Assembly (NCBI GenBank): GCA_900239685.1
Contig: OENT01000432.1
Location: 1 to 64,000, forward strand
DNA length: 64,000 nt
Reading direction: 5' to 3'
DNA from: Rotaria macrura
Taxonomy: Eukaryota > Rotifera > Eurotatoria > Philodinida > Philodinidae
Shown here: piece by piece, positions 58,793 through 64,000 of the stretch
How positions within the stretch are numbered: position 1 is the stretch's first letter
Layout of the letters: each line of letters begins with the position of its first letter
Program-made: the position numbers and the translations under genes
The notes under the pieces: model-generated
What the model was told of the DNA's origin: nothing
Databases searched by the model: none
Seen by the model: only the letters and a program-made list of their open reading frames with translations

Positions 58793-59407
58793 ATGGCTGT
58801 TCGACGATTACAACAGGATTTTCGACAATTGCTAAAAAATAAAGCAGAAGGCATCAATGCTAGTCCATCCGCAGACAATCTATTTGTATGGAATGCTATT
58901 ATTTGTGGACCTGAAGAAAGTGTGTATGAATCTGGAGCATTTCAACTTCAATTAAATTTTCCTGATGATTATCCACTTCATCCACCACAAGTTCGTTTCA
59001 TTACAAAAGTTTTTCATCCTAATGTTTGGTGGGAAGATGGATTAATTTGTGTTGATATATTGAAAGATGGTTGGTCACCATCCTATGATGTTATGGCTAT
59101 TCTACATTCGATTCGTCTTCTTCTTATTGATCCAAATCCACTAAGTCCAGCTAATTTAGAAGCTGCCTTACTTTATCGAGATAATCGAGCTGAATTTAAT
59201 CGACGTGTTTTTGAAATGATTCAAAATTCGCTCGATACAGATGACGAAGATGAAAATGATAGTGATTGTGATAGTAATGATGATGACGATGATCATGCTA
59301 ATCATGACAATTATAATCCTAATGATGGCGAAGATACTGCTCAAATTGATGATAGTGATACACTTCGTCAAAAAGCTACGATGTTACGTGAAAGTCTTTC
59401 TGAATGA
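58793..59407 (+). CDS. Rad6/UBE2A-like ubiquitin-conjugating enzyme with acidic tail
   Basis: E2 enzyme that carries ubiquitin on a catalytic cysteine. Rad6 orthologues act in post-replication repair and histone H2B ubiquitination. The intronless frame has 204 residues. The UBC core (1-147) begins AVRRLQQDFRQLLKN and contains PSADNLFVWNAIICGPEESVYE, YPLHPPQVRFITKVFHPN (HPN 75-77), the active-site block DGLICVDILKDGWSPSYDV with Cys86, and LLIDPNPLSPANLEAA. One residue is inserted before the active site (VWWEDG versus the usual VYADG). Residues 148-189 form an Asp/Glu/Asn-rich tail, then a short mixed C-terminus (TLRQKATMLRESLSE). Animal UBE2A/B stop at about 152; the acidic extension resembles yeast Rad6. 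It may be a diverged paralogue. AATAAA at 59669-59674. Confidence 0.9.
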   Translation: MAVRRLQQDFRQLLKNKAEGINASPSADNLFVWNAIICGPEESVYESGAFQLQLNFPDDYPLHPPQVRFITKVFHPNVWWEDGLICVDILKDGWSPSYDVMAILHSIRLLLIDPNPLSPANLEAALLYRDNRAEFNRRVFEMIQNSLDTDDEDENDSDCDSNDDDDDHANHDNYNPNDGEDTAQIDDSDTLRQKATMLRESLSE

Positions 59408-61489
59408 AATGTAATTACATTGTTGGATAAACAAAACACAAACTATATTACTCATTTCAATTCAGCTGCTGTAACTATATTATTTATTTCTGCTTCATGT
59501 TTCGCTTCATCCTTCAAAATTACTACTTTGCTTTTTGTAAATTTGATGCACTTTGTTTCTTTTTTTAAAATTTCAATTGTAAAATGGCATGTATTTTTTG
59601 TATTTATATTTCTTTATTGCTATATTTCACATTATTTTATATGTTTATGCTTCATTATGATGTTTCGAAATAAAAAGAAAAAAAAACAAATATTTTATTC
59701 ACATTATCATTTATCTATGCATATATAGAACATACGTCTTATATAACACATAGAGTGCAATGTTATATTTTATCCAATAATAGAAGCACTCCAACGATGT
59801 CAAATTGTATCTAGTTTTGATGTTTCTATACGCATAGCACACATATCAAAGATTTTTATACATAATCATATGATTTGCGCCTGAAGTGAAATAGTGTATA
59901 TACTTGTATAAATATTCGCATAAGCAATCAAAATTTTCTTTTGTCATATCATAAGTTATCAATAGATTTACTTATCGTACGATACTATTCTTGCTAATTT
60001 TTCGATAAAGATATGTCATTCAGTGAGATTATCCAAAAGAATTTTCTATATCAATTGTTACTAACCAGTTGAACGTATTCTCAAGATTCAGAAGGATGCT
60101 AATTCGATTCATGATATATAGAATGAATTTTAATATTTCTATCTATTAATCTGTCTTGAGTAAATAAGCTTTTCATCAGATATTTATAGAACGAAGATAA
60201 AAGCTACGAAAATAGATGCACAGTAGTGCATTGAATACGATGTTCTATTGCCTATACTTGTCAGCAGCATAGATACAGATGCAAAAAGAAAATTAGTAGA
60301 GGTAAAGGTAGAATGTTTAGAGGTAATTATATCTAATATGACATGTAAGAACAGATTTGGAAAAGATTCTTTATTAAAAAAATGGCTGAATTTTGATCAT
60401 ACTGTTGGGCATTTCGATGATGTGATGGTTTAATGTTAAGACCATCGCACATGTCATATTTCAGATATATAGATATAGATATAAATATAAATATATATAT
60501 AGAATATTGAATAGAACAACAACTGAAAGCAGGTTAAAATGACCTGTGTTGTAATATTTCATTGCTACTATCGCTTAAAATAGACTTTCGAGATTTTCTA
60601 TTTGGATTTACTAGTTGTCAGAGTTTGATACTTTCCCATGTGGAAACTGACAGCTAAAACTGAACAAGTTTATTTTAATTAAAACAAAAAAGACACCAGA
60701 ACCAATCGTGACAGAGATTCTTTAACAGAATGTACTGACTATATATAAAAGAATTAAAATCTCTTGAATATTCTTTCTGTAGGTAAAATAAATATTATTC
60801 AAACAACATGATCAAAGACAAAACTTCCTACAGATTTATGTATGTTATTTAAATGCAATCGTTCGTTTAGCAACTAATTTAATTAGTTACCCTTCGACAC
60901 AAACGAATATCATGCATCATTCCGCAAATTCTTCTGAATTAATATTTACTAGAAAGTTTTATAAACTAATAAACCGAAAGATTCCGATTGCGACGACCTA
61001 CTTGTTCTGAAGAGATGGATTAAACAAAGCGGGATCCTTATTGAATAATCGATCTTTGAACTGTTATCATAGTAAATGTTACTTTAACTTCACCATAGAA
61101 AAATCCTGCAGTAAAAATCTCTTGACGTGACATGTGATAACGAAGGATATTTTTACATACGGATAAAACATAGGAAGGACTGCATCATGACAGATATGTT
61201 TTTAGAAACGGAAACTCTTAATTACCAGCTACTTGCAAGAATGTAATTGAGTGAATAAAATGTTTTTGTATTTTTCTTTTTCAAACATTGATAATAATGA
61301 GTAGCGGTGAAGGATTGTTTGAAACCGATATCTAATCATTGAAAAGATTCAGAGTTTATTTAATTCACTATGTGATGTATACAATAGAGTCAGGATAGGA
61401 CATATAGATACTTTTCTTCGAATTCCAATTCGACATAGAATATAAATACATGTATATAAATGTACTTATGGTACAGCTTCAACTAAAAT
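59408..61489. other. Gene-poor stretch
   Basis: 3' flank of the Rad6-like gene and AT-rich DNA. The plus-strand frame 59420-59728 lies in the likely 3' UTR. A TATA-type simple repeat lies near 60468-60506. No gene recognised. Confidence 0.5.
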
Positions 61490-61494
61490 CAGAC

Positions 61495-61710
61495 CATGCA
61501 CGCACAAACTTGTGTTGCTAAAGTAATTGCCGAAATATCGAGGTATGGTTCTTCTCTTAAAAACAGCGTAGAGAGGCAAATTTTTTTTTTATTAGAAACA
61601 GGAAAGACCGAACTATAAATTTTGTACCAGCAATGTTTTTTACATAATGAACTTGAGAAGAAATAAAAGCCAAAAATCAAGTACCTGTAAAAAGAGTACT
61701 TGCAACTATT
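61495..61710 (-). repeat. Left arm of a diverged inverted duplication
   Basis: Read on the minus strand, this arm matches the plus strand at about 62225-62440. Shared DNA includes GGCTxTTATTTCTTCTCA and TTTGCCTCTCTACG. Both arms encode related peptides (KICLSTLFLREEPYLDISAI here, KVCLSTMFLTEEPYIDVSVI in the other), so similarity persists at protein level. The source is unrecognised. Confidence 0.65.
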
Positions 61711-62224
61711 TTGAAGCCTGTAAAATTTGTGTTTCTAATTAACTTTATGCAGCATGCGCTAAGTTTTCACAACAAATTACGCTAAAATGTAACGCACAAA
61801 AAATTCTATCTACATCAGCATTGTTAAAATATTTTAGATCCATTCACGAGTCCTCAAGTGAAAAATCTTGAAGGCAGAAACTTTTGTAACAAGCAGCGTT
61901 TTCCCAAGAACTATCAACTTGCACAAATAACATTACAATCTCGAGAAACTGTACTTGAAATCAATTTGATTTGCTATATTCGTTCAGAATATATAAAATC
62001 TAAGAAACTTATCAGAAAAAAGCGATTCAATAGGTATTTTCTATTGCTACAACTCGGTCAAATAATGAGAACAATCAAATTTTTCAGTCTGTTTGAGAAA
62101 AAGTAATGTGCTCTTGTTAAAACCAAGAGTAAGTTTTATCTCTAATACACGATTGCAAAGAGCGCTCTTCATGCGACAAAAATGATCATTGGCAATGTTT
62201 TTTTTCGCTACTTGTTGATCAAGT

Positions 62225-62440
62225 TCCAAGAAATTTTTTTAGAGGTGCTGGTGTTTTGGCTATTATTTCTTCTCAGATGCATTATATATAAAAATATGGC
62301 AGATACGAAATTTGTAGTTCCGTCTCTGCCCTTTCTAATAAATAAAGTTTGCCTCTCTACGATGTTTCTAACAGAAGAACCTTACATCGACGTTTCGGTA
62401 ATTACTTTTGCGACGCAGGTTATACTTTTGATTTTGATTG
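62225..62440 (+). repeat. Right arm of the inverted duplication
   Basis: Plus-strand copy of the 61495-61710 arm, with a spacer of about 515 bp between the arms. The peptide around 62335-62420 keeps the pattern CLSTxFLxEEPYxDxSxITxATQV. Substitutions between arms are frequent at third positions (for example GAACCATACCTCGATATT versus GAACCTTACATCGACGTT), hinting that the ancestral sequence was coding. Confidence 0.65.
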
Positions 62441-64000
62441 TTATTTATTAATAGAGAATTGAAATTGACACGTAACTCTAATAGATGTGGTAGTTAGTTG
62501 AAGAGATTAATTGAACTATTTGTACCGGATGTCGTTTATGAATTTAAATCTTCTGTCTTATTTCATCATCACTACCATGAATAAATAACATTTCTTAATC
62601 ATACACGATAATGATGTAATTCGACTATATTATAATCTCGAGGTAAATTATCGACGATATGTGGAATGCTACTACAAATTTTTCTTTCTCTGTAGATGAT
62701 ATATTTGAATATCAAACGTTGCTAAGCCATGATATTATATTTATGACACGTATAGAAATTTTCGATGACAAACTACTATAATCTGAACAAACTCGGAAAT
62801 AATTAATAGAGCACTGGAAATAATGTGTTTTTATTGCAAGTGTGTTTTATTTATTCCAATTATAGAAACTGTAGATGTTTCAATAATTCATTTCACGATT
62901 TTCCACAAAATTTTTATGTATTTATCTCACATTAATATAAAATTAAAAAATGGTGCAGTAGACATATTTTTCATTTTATTTAAATAGCGAATTTGAATTT
63001 CGAAATAAAGAATCATTTCTTTATACTTTTCTACTGCTCTCAAAAGCATATTGAGCGCACCGATGGAAGAAATGTGCACCTTTGCTCCCCGTCATTAAAT
63101 AATATATAATATGAATGAAAAATTTTAGATTAGGCGCAAGATTTTGTGCTGTTTTCGAATAAGAGCCTAAAAAATTTGTTTCGGTTTTCATTCTTGAGTA
63201 ATGGAATGATTATGGAACATTGAATTATTAAGATGCAATATGGTCCGTTTTGACATGGCATCTCACTAAAATTGATCGTGTACGGCGAATCTACGGTGAA
63301 AAATACGGATAGATGTAACCAAGGATCAGCGATGATTAGTTTTAACCCAAGTCGGTACAAAAATCGAAGCAATACTATATGTCGAAGGAAAGTTAATTTT
63401 GAGCGTGTTTTTTACGATTCACAACACATGAGTAATTACTACTCTGATAAGTATTAGGAATAAGAGATGGTGGGTGTGGGTACCAGTAGTAATTAAATTA
63501 TTCAGCTAGAAAAAGTGTATGCTGAGTCAGAACTCTGATAGAAACTATAGTTTGCTCTCTTAGAACGACATTAATTTTCTAAAATAATCTTATCAATTGA
63601 TAAGTTTTGTTTAAGTTCACAGTCTGCCCGTAATAAAAATAAAAGCTCAATAGGGATAATTCTTATTATGTCATCTCGAATTTAGTATTCCTGTTATAAT
63701 GTATTGGGAGAAAAATGTAAATAAATAACTTCAATTAGAAAATTTCTCCAAGTGTAGATCTCGCTGCTCTTATGATTACTGATATAGAAAACTTTAAAAA
63801 AAAAGTTCATTTCTCATTATTCCATACAATAGATTGGAAATTTAGTAAAATCAGTATAATTCAATGAGAAAAGTCTCATTGAATGAATTCTTTGAGAATT
63901 CTAAAATCATACGAAAGATATGAGTCAGTGAGCTTTTTTCTTTGTTAGTGATGCAATAATATGGAAATTTCAGAGAATCTGCCCAGAAGTGAATTGCAGA
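62441..64000. other. Gene-poor stretch to window end
   Basis: AT-rich, with short random frames only (for example 63130-63372, -). No RNA gene, repeat or domain recognised. A gene could continue beyond the window. Confidence 0.5.

Noticed and set aside
58793-59407. Assignment as CDC34/UBE2R because of the acidic tail
   Set aside because: The core lacks the CDC34 active-site loop insertion and matches Rad6 (NIMVWNAVIFGPE-type and DILxxxWSPTYDV-type blocks).
1-64000. CRISPR array, operonic bacterial genes or phage
   Set aside because: No regularly spaced direct repeats. Genes carry spliceosomal introns and animal families, so the DNA is eukaryotic.

Overview
The window is AT-rich eukaryotic nuclear DNA. 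Most introns are short (roughly 50-100 bp, GT...AG) and there are long gene-poor stretches. Innexin, tetraspanins, a Tudor-domain protein, BRMS1-like, CAP and multidomain acetyl-CoA carboxylase together point to an invertebrate animal. A bacterial-type (G form) malate synthase carrying a spliceosomal intron, and splice acceptors sitting just upstream of several start codons, make a bdelloid rotifer my best guess. That is an inference, not a proof.

Layout. 1-2.7 kb: nothing recognised. 2.7-4.5 kb (-): lipase maturation factor, 4 exons. 4.85-20.1 kb (-): a complete acetyl-CoA carboxylase. I could follow it through 35 exons whose phases all agree, giving about 2,400 residues. Its 3.5-kb intron holds an opposite-strand ORF for a small membrane protein. 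21.1-22.0 kb (-): BRMS1/Sds3-like corepressor subunit. 22.3 kb (-): tRNA-Glu(CTC). 22.4-33.4 kb: gene-poor, with several degenerate inverted low-complexity repeats and a decayed coding relic. 33.5-34.4 kb (-): tetraspanin. 35.9-37.2 kb (-): Tudor-domain protein. 37.8-40.2 kb (+): malate synthase G. 41.8-42.7 kb (+): second tetraspanin. 43.0-45.5 kb (-): GalT/HIT-like protein with an N-terminal membrane anchor. 46.7-48.3 kb (+): adenylyl cyclase-associated protein. 48.3-54.1 kb: empty. 54.2-55.3 kb (+): innexin. 56.9-57.2 kb (-): small secreted Cys-rich peptide precursor. 58.8-59.4 kb (+): Rad6-like ubiquitin-conjugating enzyme with an acidic tail. 59.4-64 kb: no recognised gene, but a diverged inverted duplication at 61.5-62.4 kb.

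How the genes relate. Most are unrelated housekeeping or signalling genes. ACC (malonyl-CoA synthesis) and the lipase maturation factor are both lipid genes, in tandem with only 305 bp between stop and next ATG. Malate synthase would convert glyoxylate plus acetyl-CoA to malate, a step of the glyoxylate shunt missing from most animals; no isocitrate lyase is present here. The Tudor and malate synthase genes are divergent and share a 674-bp intergenic region.
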